From the NCBI GenBank assembly GCA_949361645.1, contig OX442422.1, positions 7,225,534-7,289,533 on the forward strand: 64,000 nt of DNA, read 5' to 3'. Position 1 is the first letter of the stretch, and every line of letters starts with the position of its first letter. Below, in pieces: positions 11,369 through 22,644 of this stretch. This DNA is from Spongilla lacustris (Eukaryota; Porifera; Demospongiae; Spongillida; Spongillidae). The notes beneath the pieces were generated by a model that saw only the letters and a program-made list of their open reading frames with translations, was not told the origin of the DNA and ran no database searches. The translations under genes and the position numbers were made by a program.

Positions 11369-12566
11369 CTTAGTGGAAGGAGCCCAGGTGTATTACATTT
11401 TTAAAATGGCTTTATGTATGTTCATTGCAATACCGGCCAGGGCCTGACAATGTGCCTTAGATAGATATGCTCTTTTTAAAAACAACAAATCAAGTTCTCT
11501 CCAGTCATGATAAAATTCCATGCAATCAAAGACAGTGGCACACTTTTTTGAGTAACTGTCTTTTAGCCCATGTAAAGTAGGTATAACTGTGTGGCTAATT
11601 CCCATAGTGGCCTCCTCATCACGGGGGGAATGTATTTATGAATGAGAAGTCTCAGGTATATCATTACTTTCTACTGCTATAGACAAGATGAAATTTTAAG
11701 GTAATAATGTCCTATATCTCGGACCACAAGTCTTACTTTACTCCATACAAAATATGACTCATTTTAGTTCATCATAGTACTGTCCAAAGCCAAGTTTTAA
11801 ATTTTGGTATATTGTGGGCGTTATATACATTGTATGACGTGTTGTTTGCGAGATGCTATAGCTATCTATCGCACAGGAAACGAATAACGCGGATATACCA
11901 TGAGCGGGAATGATCAATGCTGTACACGTTCATGTAGTTATCAGCAAGCCACTGTTAACTTTAGTACATACATATACATGTAGGCCCTACATGTATACGA
12001 TGGATGATTATAATTACACACAATCAAACCCACAGATTTACAAAGGGGGCGAGTCGCGATAGGGGTATATCGCATACATGTAGATTTACTTACAAGTTAC
12101 ATATATACGTACACATACATGTATACGTAATACTATGTTACTTTATATGCCACCGGATTTCCTGAACAAACACTTAAACGGCCTATTTGGTGTACCAGTT
12201 GACTAAGTGCAGCTTGTGTTGTTATCTTGTCTTGTACACAGCACAAAGCTTTGCGCTTACATGTACCATGCAGCTATCAACTTGTTATTCACTGACCAAC
12301 TTATAGGGTTGTAGAATAATATACATGTACAGTAGTCGTGGATCTAGCTTGCCGCCATACTTTCATAATAACTGTCTTACCTGGCGGACCCCGTATCACG
12401 AACCCAAATATAAAAAGAATCATTCTTTTCAGATCAGGTACACAGGTGGCTTACTGTTGGGAGCGTCTTCTGCCTGGATGCGATGCGCCATTTTATGCTT
12501 TTTTGAAAAAAATAATTTAAAATACACAGTATTAAATTAGATCGAATGCTTTCAGGGGCGCGGGTA
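11369..12566. other. Region 5' of the RIG-I-like gene, no clear gene
   Basis: There is an open minus-strand frame at 11393-11605, but its splice phase does not fit the RIG-I-like gene. The rest is AT-rich with ACATGTA motifs. A promoter for the helicase gene would be expected here, but I cannot point to a specific element. Confidence 0.4.
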
Positions 12567-13040
12567 GCCTCGTCCCCAGGCCGTCAATTGAAGTTTAGGA
12601 AAAAAGACGGCCTGGTACCTATTGCCACTATGTTAGTGCGCATGCGCTGACCATTACCTGAAAAACACGTAATCGTATACTTAGCTTGTAAACCTTTCCG
12701 TAAGCTAACTCATATCCGGTCTGCCTCGAAAAGGTTTTGTTTATGAATAAAATTAAAAACATAGCACACGTGACGAATTTATACACGCTACGCGTATACG
12801 TGGCTCTTGAAATCCACCCCCATTCGTAGCGTGTATAAATGTGCTATGTTTTTAATTTTATTCATAAACAAAACCTAAACGAGGCAGACCGGATATGAGT
12901 TAGCTTACGGAAAGGTTTACAAGCTAAGTATACGATTAAGTGTTTTCAGGTAATGGTCAGCACATGCGCACTAACATAGTGGCAATAGGTACCAGGCCGT
13001 CTTTTTTCCTAAACTTAAATTGACGGCCTGGGGACGAGGC
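12567..13040. mobile_element. Foldback MITE with TA target duplication
   Basis: This 474-bp near-palindrome starts GCCTCGTCCCCAGGCCGTCA and ends with its reverse complement, flanked by TA on both sides. The arms are over 200 bp and pair almost to the centre (about 12790-12830). A subterminal palindrome CAGGCCGTC...GACGGCCTGG adds a second hairpin at each end. No coding capacity. The TA duplication suggests Tc1/mariner-type mobilisation. Confidence 0.85.
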
Positions 13041-14421
13041 TAGGGCGCGGGGAACCCAAAATGTGAATATATTTGTGCGCACAATATGTACATGTAAACT
13101 GATACAATGGTAAGCTTGGTTTTTTTTAATCAATTGCGCGTGCGCGATGCATGCATGTACATTGTGTACTTTGGGGGGGCCGCTCGATGTACGAACCGGT
13201 ATAGTGCCTGCTGGTAGACATTTTAGTGTTCTATAGCCTGTAAGCTGCCGTATTTCGTGCTACATCCGGACAATTAAAGTGTTATGACCTTCCAGCTGTT
13301 TAAAGTTTACACCACACAAGTCACTCGAGGCTTATACATTGTACATATAATAATCAATTTGTTTACTGATGGGTTAATTAATAAATACACTATATTAACC
13401 CCATAGTTCTTTTTTTTTTTTGCTGTGGGGTGCTTCGCAGCTGTGTGCCATCAGGTCCACTCCAACTCCATACACTGCAGCTGTTAGCTGTGGGATACTT
13501 CTAGTCTGGGGACCCGACTGATGGCAGTGCAACCCGCATCAGCCAGTAGGGTTCACAGAATAGGGCACTTCACGCCATGCATAGGATCCATATACGGTAA
13601 CGTCCTGTTATAATATAATATGGAAGAAAGACCTTTTCAATTTTAAAATATACTGCATGTATGTTCACGCATGCAGGTATGGCTGATGTTCCGGCAGTTA
13701 AGATCCTGGGTCGTTATGCAGGAGACGGCGAGATTAGTTGTGGTCATTGCGCTTGCACTTGTTTATGACTTGGCTCGGCTGGATTGGGCGGGGAATATAG
13801 ACACTAAGGCTCGAATTCAAGGTGTTGTGTTCATAGTCATTCATCTACCCTGCTAATGGGGAAAAATACTACATGCCTGTATAGTTAGGAGATCTACCTA
13901 GCATGCAGTGCACAAAATATTTATACACTAGACATGCAGTTCCACAATTACTCTATACGGCCACTGACTTTCTCATAGAGAATGCTTTTATTTATTTGTT
14001 ATCTTGGCAAGACAACTGCCCCAACACAGTGTAGACTGTGTATTAACAGTATTATTTTATGTAACTCAGTGCAGCTAGGTTTAAAAAGGATGTGTATGTA
14101 TATGTGTATGTCTCTATACATTGTACGTATGCAGATGTATTAAAATTATTATTTCAAACTTTTTGAATGCCAAGTGTGTTAAATAATAGCACTGTAAGAA
14201 TATTATTCATATATACAGATGTGATGCATGTGCACCACCGTATTTATAATCACTGGGATCTTTAAATTCGCGGTGTGCATGTCATATACATGTAAAATAC
14301 TTAGTCTATAGAATGCTGCACTTGCAGATACTAGAAATATATACATGTCAGTTTGAGGATTATAATATAGTTTGCTTCTCAATAGTATTCCTGTACAATG
14401 AATTTGTTAAAACATTGCATC
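13041..14421. other. Intergenic, nothing recognised
   Basis: No frame here looks like a real exon. A 20-bp motif TAGTCTGGGGACCCGACTGA at about 13511 recurs inverted near 18086, inside the hAT-like MITE. Confidence 0.4.
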
Positions 14422-15312
14422 AGTTAACTACTACTCATGTCTGCACTACACATTTCTGTACTTTTGTGAGTGGTGCATTAGAGAAACATCCACACACTCC
14501 ACTTCAGCAACTTCAGCATCCCATCAACAAACAGAGAGAGAGAGAGAGAGAATGTGTAGAGTGGAAGTGTGTATAGAGGGGTAGTGTGAACAGAGAGTTT
14601 GTCAAGAATGAGTAGAGGGGCGTGTGTATATAGAGGGGGACGTTTTCAGGGGAGTGTGTAGAGGCTGGTGGGGAGTATGTAGAGGGACGTATATTACAGA
14701 CCTTCCTGCCTGGTCATTATGGCACTTGAACCATGCATGCATCACTGTCAGCCATTGCCATAATAGAAATGCCCACTACACAGCACAAGGTGCAGCAGTG
14801 GGAAACTAAAAGCAATACAAAGACCATGCAGTGCATATACATGCATGTGTACCAGTTCTGTAATGTACCTCTATACCACACTCCCTCTATGCACACACAT
14901 TCCTCTTCTACACACTTTCCCTCTATAGCTAGACACTCCCACTTCCCCTCCATCTACACTCTTAACCACTCTCCATCTACACAATTCCCTATACTCTCTT
15001 ACTACTCCTACTTCTCACTCTACAAACTTTCATACTACTCCCTCTATACACTCAATCACCACTCTTCCTCCACACACTCACACACTTCCCCTCCCCTCTA
15101 GACTCTCTTACCACCCCATTCTACACACTACACTCTCCTCCACTCTCCCCTACACACTTCCCCTATAAACATAATCCCCTACACACTCACTACGCATTCC
15201 ACTTCGGTGCTTCATAAAAAAACATGGCATTGTACTAGAATTTCATTATTTGGATGTTTCTCTTATGCATGCACCACTCACAATTTGTAGTGCACATGAG
15301 TAGGAGTTAAGT
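14422..15312. mobile_element. Foldback element with purine- and pyrimidine-rich arms
   Basis: The outer arms pair: GTGAGTGGTGCAT...AGAGAAACATCC at 14465-14492 matches the reverse complement at 15250-15285, and CTACTCATGT at 14431 matches ACATGAGTAG at 15294. Inside, a purine-rich tract (GAGAGAG, GTGTAGAGG repeats, 14530-14690) faces a pyrimidine-rich tract (CTCCCTCTACACACTC repeats, 14870-15190). No transposase. Confidence 0.7.
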
Positions 15313-16315
15313 AGAAACTCTCACCTGCATTTTTTAAAAGTGGGTTACAATTTCCTCCTATAAGAGTACAAACATAGGGCTTTAAATATGTTAGAGAAGC
15401 AAATTGATTTTAGCAATTATCAAACATACATATATCTTCAAGTCAGTACATATTTATGGAGGATTATTATATGCATTATAATTATGGTGGTGCATCGCAT
15501 CTGTATTAATATTAACCCCTTACGTACAATTTTGTCCACACTTGGCATTCAAAGGGTTGGAATAATAATTTTAATAATTGCTGTTAGGCTTAATTTTAGA
15601 TCGCTATAACTTTAGGCAGAGACATGCACATATAGTTGCGAGATCAGTGAAAGGCCCAGTTGCCGTACACCTCGATAGCTAGAGGAAAACACACCAAATC
15701 TAGCTCCTGGCATTTGGTATAATTTGCTGCTTGTTTGTGTGCATGGCGTGTGAACTAAACGGTGGGCCGAAAAATGTGCGCGCGCGTTTGTGCATTGGTG
15801 CATTTTCGTGTGTGGTGTATATTGAATAATTTGTCAATGACTTGTGTGTGGACTTAACTTAAACAGTATTTATATGTGTACTGAACATTTTGTGTGTGTA
15901 GGTGTTTGGTTGGACTGAACAGTATGTGCAGCAGAGCTCTATAGTGCATTGTCAGATCACATTAATACAGACGTACGTAATCTTTTTATAAAAATACTAA
16001 CCTTTGTCAGTTGTAGATATATCAGTCGCTAGTCGCTACCATGCAAATGCAGCCTACATATAGCCCCCCCCCCCCAGACCTATCACACCACTGAAGTAGT
16101 GACGTATTTAGGGCCTGGAATTGTGATACTGTACAACAGAATTCTTTTTCATTAACATGTGAACTCGAGTACGTACGTACACGTAGATCGGGCGTTTCAG
16201 TTATGTCATCGTTTAAGGTTACTAAAATTATATAATCCAGTCCTCAAATTTCCGGATGTTGTTTGAGTTATTTATATCGCTACGTACGTTAGTACGCTGC
16301 AAGTTACATGCAAGC
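15313..16315. other. Intergenic, possible upstream region of the membrane-protein gene
   Basis: No exon-like frame is visible. A C-run occurs at 16064-16075. Confidence 0.4.
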
Positions 16316-16676
16316 ATGGCTTCAGCGAAGACGCTGGTCGTACTGATCGGGCTCATTCCATTGGCTTCTACGGAATATGCGAATGGTGGAGGTAATTCGA
16401 GTAGCTAGCATTTTTTCTACCGCACAGGGCAACAAGTCTAAGTTGCGTGTACGAGGATGAGACGTACGTGTTCGGAGAGAGCCTTGGCTGGTTGCTAAAT
16501 TGTATCGATGGAAGTATCAAGCTATACTCGAAATTTTGCGTTACGTCATACAACACAAGTACCACAGAGGAGATCCTTGTAGGGGGGATGTGCCCTTTTA
16601 TCTTACTACAGAGAGGAAACGTGATGATAAACCCAAACTTGGACTACGCTGGTATCACTGCCGAGTCGTGTGGACT

Positions 16677-17231
16677 TAGTCTGACGTAGCCATACCCTCG
16701 CGCTTTGCGGAGGGTCTGGAGACATTGCCATACCAAATTGGTTCTGATTACGTCCAACATATTAAAAGTTATTAAGGTTACCTTACGTTACGAGGAATGT
16801 GAGGAATGCAATTATGTTACGGACAACAGGCGTTCAAGATGGCGACAGCCAAGACTTAAGAATAGCTCACTGAGCTGTACGATCGGACGCGAAAGCCATC
16901 CTGTCGAGGATCCCAGGCAAGCACCCATGGGCCATAGCACAGACCTTTTCCGCAACCAGTGGGTAGCCGTAGGATGGCGAAAACGTTTCGTCCGCTCACA
17001 AAATCAACTATTTAGTTGTAAGGTTTGCATAACCTAGTTCTCTAGGCTCTAGCCACATGTGCCGCAGTACGTCTTTCTATCGTACACGTGTGCCGTAACA
17101 TAATTGCATTCCTCGTAACGTACAAGGTAACCTTAATAACTTTTAATATGTTGGAAGTAATCAGAACCAATTTGGTATGGCAATGTCTCCAGACCCTCCG
17201 CAAAGCGCGAGGGTATGGCTACGTCAGACTA
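16677..17231. mobile_element. MULE-like MITE inserted in coding exon, 9-bp TSD
   Basis: This 555-bp element begins TAGTCTGACGTAGCCATACC and ends with the inverted copy. Arms of roughly 130-140 bp pair almost perfectly, up to GGAATGCAATTATGTTACGG at about 16803 and its partner near 17093. It is flanked by the 9-bp direct repeat GTGTGGACT (16668-16676 and 17232-17240). A 9-bp duplication with long inverted repeats is typical of Mutator-like elements. No transposase inside. Confidence 0.9.
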
Positions 17232-17495
17232 GTGTGGACTAGCCAACAGAACTGGGACACTTTGCGGAAGGTGTGCTGACGGTTTCAGCGTGGCTATAAC
17301 GGACCCCTGGTCGTTACGATGCCTCAGTAACGACGAGTGCAAGCTGATAAATTGCTTCGTCTACTTGCTCGCTGAGTTGGGACCACTGACTGTAATGTTT
17401 GTATTCGTTTACATGTTCGGAATTAATGTAGCGGCACCGTATACTTTCGGATATGTCACATTCGCTCAAATTGTTCCATTATATACGCTAGATAT

Positions 17496-18378
17496 TAGGG
17501 TGTGTAACCTTTTTCATAAATCAAAATCGATTATTTCGACTATGAAAAAAAGTCCAATCGATTTTTCAGGTTAATAGCAACTTGAAAATCGGTTATTAGA
17601 AACATTAAATCGATTTTGGCGATTAGTGCACCATTAATTTGCCAACGATTACCTAGGTTTTTCGAGGTTTTTCCGATTTGTGATATTGGCCAGATAAATC
17701 ACACTTTCTCAAGCCTATACACGTATAGCCAGTTTTATTACTTATCAGCCAGCATTACAACACAGTATCCGCAGGGACAGGGAACGAGGTGCATTCCAAT
17801 GTGACGCCACATCCGCTGGTGGGAATGATTCAATGGCGGTGGATGGGAGTTGTAAGTGTTTCAAATATTTTTTCACCAAAGAACACGTTCTTGCATGTTG
17901 GGTGGATGGGTGGAACACCTTTCCACGCATATGACAAAGCCGCTAATCAAGACATGTACGATTTCATAATATGTTATGGACGAACGTCTGGGAACTAGCA
18001 AGTGTACTATACTGCAGAGAGCGCGAAGGTATTTAAATCGCCGTGCCCACTGACTGCGCGTATTTACGTTACCTTTACTAATTCAGTCGGGTCCCCAGAC
18101 TAATGCTCATTACATCATGTCAACTGTTTATCGATTAATTAACCCTTTGTACTTCAGGCGTAGGGCATATAAAAAGGGTAATCGATTTCCTACCGATTTA
18201 TGCTATGAAGGAAACGAATGTCGACTAATCGCGACTAAGAAAAACAGAATCGGTTATTTCGACTAAAGGAAATTCTGAAATCGGTAACCTGCTATTCTAC
18301 TAAATGCATAGTCGACCGAATAGGTAATCGCGAATAATCGGTTAACCTACAAAACCTGAAAATCGGTTACACACCCTA
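17496..18378. mobile_element. hAT-like MITE inserted in the same gene, 8-bp TSD
   Basis: The ends TAGGGTGTGTAACC and GGTTACACACCCTA are flanked by CTAGATAT on both sides (17488-17495 and 18379-18386). The 8-bp duplication and TAGGGTG termini fit hAT elements. The subterminal regions are full of ATCGATT/AATCGGTTA-type motifs, probably transposase-binding sites. Length 883 bp, non-autonomous. Confidence 0.9.
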
Positions 18379-18828
18379 CTAGATATATTGCAAGGTGCAA
18401 TTGGTACGCCACTAGCATACAATTTTTCGTTTTGAAATTCCTTCTGTCTTTGTACAGTATGTGGAGTTTGGATGTATTCAGCCTGTTCATACCTCCGCTG
18501 TGCTGTGTCACAAACACTTCAAACATGACTGCATGTGATAGCCCTTAAATATATCGGAGCTGTGTATCCTTTGCTCCTCGTTTTGGGGTCGTATCTGATT
18601 TTGAAGCTTCACCGGTGGAACGTAAAGCCAATCGTGCTCATGACATGGCCTATCAGAGTATGTTTGCAGTTCATGAGGATAGAGCCTTAGAGGTGAGCTC
18701 CACGTCACTCCTGACAACCTTCTGTACGTTTGTGTCTTTGGCATTTGTAAAGATATCGATAGTATCGTTACTGCTGCTTTCATACGAGGACATGCATTCA
18801 TACTGAAAGTGGTGCATTTGTAGAAAAC

Positions 18829-19572
18829 GTGCTACTGTACGACGGTGCGATGCGACCCTGGGGACCGGAACACCTACCGCATACAGTGGTCGCCATATTT
18901 TTTCTAGTGGTGTTCTTATTTCTACCTTGCCTCGTGCTCATTCTATACCCGCTTTGCAATATTCGACGACATTTGAGTGGGCGAATATGTTCAGCTCGGT
19001 ACGTTCAGTACTTCTCAGCATGCATGGAAGTATTCTATGGCTACTTCAAGGACGGTACAGGAGGGACACGTGACTATCGCTTTTTTGGTGGCATGCAGTT
19101 TATTTTCAAATTTTTGTTGTTCTTTTGTGTTCTCTTTGGCCCAACCAAAATCAACGAACAGCCCAATTATTTTTTGTTCCAGATTGGCGCAATGCTATGG
19201 GCTTTGCTTATCATTGTCGTACAGCCGTACAAGAATGAAAACCACGCAAAATTCCAAGCAGCAGTTTTGCTGTACCTCAGCATGGCCATATCTGTTGGTA
19301 TTTATACGTTCATCAGCGTTAACAGAGCTGCTCAACTGATCTTTTTTCTGCTTTGGTTTTCTCCTCCACTCGCTGCCATCGTCATCAGTGGTCTCGTGCT
19401 TCTCATTCCGAAGCTGCAGCAATGCTCATTCTGCGCGCCGCGGAAGGCTTCGGTTCCTATGGAAATAATTACAAATGATTGCTCCTATGAACTGTCTGAA
19501 GTATCTACAGAGGATCGTCTGGCTACCTACGTGTACACATCTGTCCCGACCGTACAAGAGGATTATAATTAA
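18829..19572 (+). CDS. Intact C-terminal membrane domain of the disrupted gene
   Basis: The 247-codon frame opens with 'LLYDGAMRPWGPEHLPH' and holds hydrophobic segments such as 'VVAIFFLVVFLFLPCLVLIL', 'FIFKFLLFFCVLF', 'AVLLYLSMAISVGIYTFI' and 'LIFFLLWFSPPLAAIVISGL'. The 'VVQPYKNENHAKFQA' stretch is typical of the family's last cytoplasmic loop. It ends TAATTAATT at 19570-19578. It remains open although upstream parts are broken, so decay may be recent. Confidence 0.75.
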   Translation: MLLYDGAMRPWGPEHLPHTVVAIFFLVVFLFLPCLVLILYPLCNIRRHLSGRICSARYVQYFSACMEVFYGYFKDGTGGTRDYRFFGGMQFIFKFLLFFCVLFGPTKINEQPNYFLFQIGAMLWALLIIVVQPYKNENHAKFQAAVLLYLSMAISVGIYTFISVNRAAQLIFFLLWFSPPLAAIVISGLVLLIPKLQQCSFCAPRKASVPMEIITNDCSYELSEVSTEDRLATYVYTSVPTVQEDYN

Positions 19573-19829
19573 TTAATACCGGTAACTCTAATCTTGTAAT
19601 AGTTTTGAATTCGTTTGTTTGTTGCAGCCACGAAAGGACGATAGTACTGACCCACTACTGTATAGAAGATATTGATATTTTAATATGTGTCATGTAATGA
19701 ATACAAGATTTGATGCGTACAAAATTCCAGCGCCATTATGCACCTATCAAAGGTAAGTGCGATCAGAGATAATATATAAAGGAGATTAGTGGGGAATTTG
19801 ACCATTGTTGCCGGCTACCAGCACGCGTA

Positions 19830-19936
19830 TGGGGGATTTGACATTGGGCGTGGTCAGCAGCGAATGACGCTGCGAATTGACCAGTTATTAACCCCCAACC
19901 GTGGGGCGTTTGATTTAATAAATGTCAAATCCCCCA
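19830..19936. mobile_element. Tiny hairpin MITE with TA flanks
   Basis: TGGGGGATTTGACATT at 19830 and its inverted copy ending 19936 are flanked by TA on both sides. Total length 107 bp. No coding capacity. Confidence 0.55.
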
Positions 19937-20163
19937 TATGTGTGTGTGTGTGTGTGTGTGTGTGGGGGGGGGGGGGGGGAGGGGGGTAGCACTTACCATT
20001 GATAGGTGCATTATGCTTCTGAATCAATGCCATGTGTACTTGAGTATGCATACCTCATGCATATAGTCTGTATAAGGCGGGGGGGGGGGGGGGGATGGGG
20101 GGGGGGGGTGGGGGGCAAAAAAAAAGTTATAGATACCATCGCGGATACCATTCTAAAAATCAA

Positions 20164-20165
<2 letters not shown>

Positions 20166-20201
<36 letters not shown>
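20166..20201. repeat. Poly(C) tract, 36 nt
   Basis: An uninterrupted C run, preceded at 20078-20112 by G runs broken by single A and T. The two tracts are complementary and about 60 bp apart, so they could form a hairpin or G-quadruplex. The length in an assembly is unreliable. Confidence 0.9.
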
Positions 20202-20202
<1 letters not shown>

Positions 20203-21024
20203 CCGCCTAAAATCGTAATCGACTATTGACCACACCTACAATGAGTCGGATACTACAAACTGCCGCATTGTCAAGTAAGCTTCGATGCAGATTGCTGTTG
20301 TAGATGTTGTCAATTCATTGCTTGCAGCCGGAGACGCTGTTTCGCTTGTACCTTAGAATATATATCGCTGCCTGTACAGGCTGTACTGTAAGGCTTATCG
20401 AATATTAATACTTCCATCGCTGCGCCCCATCAAAAAAAAAAAAAAGGTGGTAATCCAACAAGATTTTGAAGAATGGCACGCATTATCGTTCATGACTCGG
20501 TGAAGTACATATTGTACTCGTCTAAACAAGAGCAGGTGGGCTTTCTCGCGTGACTGTGACCAGACTAGTAGTGATGTGAGGTCTTAACAGCATACGTGTT
20601 ACTTAGTAACATGCTTATGCTTACTAGCGTTAGCATCGTCTTTACATTGCTTTGCGACGCTTCGATTGTTGTACTACCGGTTTAGTGAAAGGCAACGTCC
20701 ACGAATCGTGTCTCAGTCACGTGATAATACTTAGAATGGCACTACATGTAGATAGGCAGTTAAAAGCCCTATCTTAATTTGCACGAATTGGACACCCATG
20801 AAAACAATGATTCCATCATTTTATTGCTGTAGTGCATGCATTTTTTTTTTTTAAGTGATGAATTTTTTCCCCAAATATTCCTTATTGGCAAAGTCCCGCC
20901 TAACTTTGATACCTCATAACTACTTTACCTAGACCATCCTGAAAAAAAAGCATGTTTGTGATGCTCTCAATGAGCACTTCAAATTTGGGGAATGGTGTCT
21001 TCCACTTTGTTTTTTTGCCCCACT

Positions 21025-21025
<1 letters not shown>

Positions 21026-21065
<40 letters not shown>
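21026..21065. repeat. Poly(C) tract, 40 nt
   Basis: An uninterrupted C run in otherwise unique sequence. No gene depends on it. Confidence 0.9.
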
Positions 21066-21589
21066 TTCGGTTCCAACTTCTGGGTTTTTGACAGTACTGA
21101 ACAGGATGAAATAGTAATTTATAATTAACGGAACTACCAGTATTGAACGTCTTGCATCCTTTGATTGCAGTTATTGTTTTGCCAGATAACACAAAGTACC
21201 TGCTTAATTTAAGCAAATGGTTATGTCAATGCCAAATATGTATAGCATAGCCTGGTGTGTACTGCTGTATATTAAGTTTGATCCCAACACATATACATAA
21301 CTATGGAATGTGACTACCCAATTATCTGTCACTGATGGATCTATGAGTGTGCTGCAAGGATTCTAATTTTCCGATTTATTTGCATGGTAGCACAAGTACA
21401 CAATAATTTACTTTTTAATTTTTTTGGTGTATTTATATTATTATTTAAGTATTACAATACACTACATGTATGCACACACAAAGTCATGAAGGATGAAGAT
21501 CCCTTACCAGGATGGCTCTGGCAATGGACCTGGCTAGTGTAATTGTTAGGTTTAGCCTACCATAAATGTCTGTCAAAATTTTAGGCTTG

Positions 21590-21880
21590 GGGGAAGACAT
21601 TCCACTGTTATAGGAATGCAGGTCCACCCCAACCCTAGGCATTTCAGATCATTAAAAGGTTGTTTACTACAAGGGCTGCTGCAAACACCATTCAGCTTGA
21701 TTCTCCCAAGATGGCAGTGGTGAGTGGTGATGTCACTGTGATATCCAGTGCAGCTGGCTTGCCTCTGTTCCATCCAGCAATGAGGATACCAGCTGGTCGA
21801 GTATGACTATGATCCCTAGTAAGCCCATGCCCCTTCTCCACCCCCACACTTGGATGGGCATGATGGCAGAGGCTAGGCCA
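21590..21880 (-). pseudogene. Second fragment of the retrotransposon-like ORF
   Basis: On the minus strand one frame reads 'RPAGILIAGWNRGKPAALD' followed by 'ITVTSPL', and a shifted frame reads 'DLKCLGLGWTCIPITVE'. Together they match the conserved C-terminal module (R-P-A-x-x-L-I..W..GKPAALD.TVTSPL...KC.ELGW.C.P.AVE) seen at 7347 and 33344, with one frameshift between the halves. It is a decayed copy. Confidence 0.6.
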
Positions 21881-21914
21881 GCAACAGCAGTTACTATAAT
21901 TATTATATGCTAAT

Positions 21915-22350
21915 ATTATACAAGCGCACACATCAAAGTTAACCACACACTCTAGACTGACAAAATGGCCTTTGAGTTGGCTCTCATATGCATGTACCAT
22001 AAGGTAAAATTCAATCTGCCATAAATGTGTCTTATACTTAAGGGCTTGGGTTGCCTCAGTCTAGTGGCCAATCTCCCAGAAGTCTAGATAGACTACGTTG
22101 AGCTTCTGGTCCCCAACATCCAAACAACTCTGCCACCAGAGGGCTGAAAACCCAGCCTACCTCTTGACATTTTTCCTCATTACTCAAACTGTGAGTTTGG
22201 CCACTAGACTGAGGCAACCCAAGCCCTTAAGTATAAGACAAATTTATGGCATATTGAATTTTACCTTATGGTACATGCATATGAGAGCCAACTCAAAGGC
22301 CATTTTGTCTAGAGTGTGTGGTTAACTTTGATGTGTGCGCTTGTATAATT
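21915..22350. repeat. Long inverted repeat, about 155-bp arms
   Basis: The left arm 21915-22072 (ATTATACAAGCGCACACATC...) pairs with 22190-22350 with small indels. The loop is about 120 bp. I could not identify a clear target duplication. It abuts the retroelement fragment and may be a foldback element. Confidence 0.75.
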
Positions 22351-22644
22351 GTATAAACTGTGATGTTTCCTCTTTTCTGCCTGCATTGCTGCTGATCCTG
22401 GCATCACATGTGCTATTTTAAGGGGATAGGTCCGTACACTTTAACATACACGAATAATAATGAAGGTAGGCAGCGTTCAATGGTGTGAAACAAATATGTA
22501 GCGCTAGCATGAAAATCATTACACCGGCCATGTACCAAGGTTTACTAGATTATACAAGCCTATCCGTACACTGAGTCCCCACCTGAATTAAAAAATCTAG
22601 CACTATACGCCTCCTGAGTTAGTCAGCCTGAGCTTTGTTGAGGC

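Larger units (their letters stand above)
16316..19572 (+). pseudogene. Sponge-type multi-membrane-spanning protein gene, disrupted
   Basis: The ATG at 16316 starts a signal peptide ('MASAKTLVVLIGLIPLASTE'). A luminal domain follows (16432-16676), then, after an inserted MITE, the EGF-like signature 'ANRTGTLCGRCADGFSV' (17240-17290) and a membrane segment ('LTVMFVFVYMFGINVAAPY'). After a second MITE come 'LYSMWSLDVFSLFIPP', 'YIGAVYPLLLVLGSYLILK' and a 247-codon open C-terminal frame (18829-19572) with about five hydrophobic segments and a Ser/Thr-rich cytoplasmic tail. I recognise this layout from large, unnamed sponge families; function unknown. Besides the two insertions, the homologous frame shifts near 18425, 18535, 18686 and 18795. 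The link between the signal exon (donor at 16392) and the next segment is unclear. Sequence errors could explain some shifts, but not the insertions. Confidence 0.7.
19573..21572. other. Repeat- and homopolymer-rich spacer
   Basis: No gene seen. It holds a 107-bp hairpin element, a TG microsatellite running into G-runs (19939-19987), G-runs at 20078-20112, C36 at 20166-20201, C40 at 21026-21065 and A/T-rich sequence. Confidence 0.6.

Noticed and set aside
11393..11605. Minus-strand 70-codon frame upstream of the RIG-I-like gene as an N-terminal exon
   Set aside because: Its best donor (GTAATA at about 11398) leaves phase 2, whereas the next exon needs phase 1, and the sequence shows no CARD or DEATH pattern.
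16677..17231. The MULE-like MITE as an intron-creating 'introner'
   Set aside because: Splicing between the two target-duplication copies using GT and AG there would lose one base and shift the frame, and the other obvious pairs bring in a stop.
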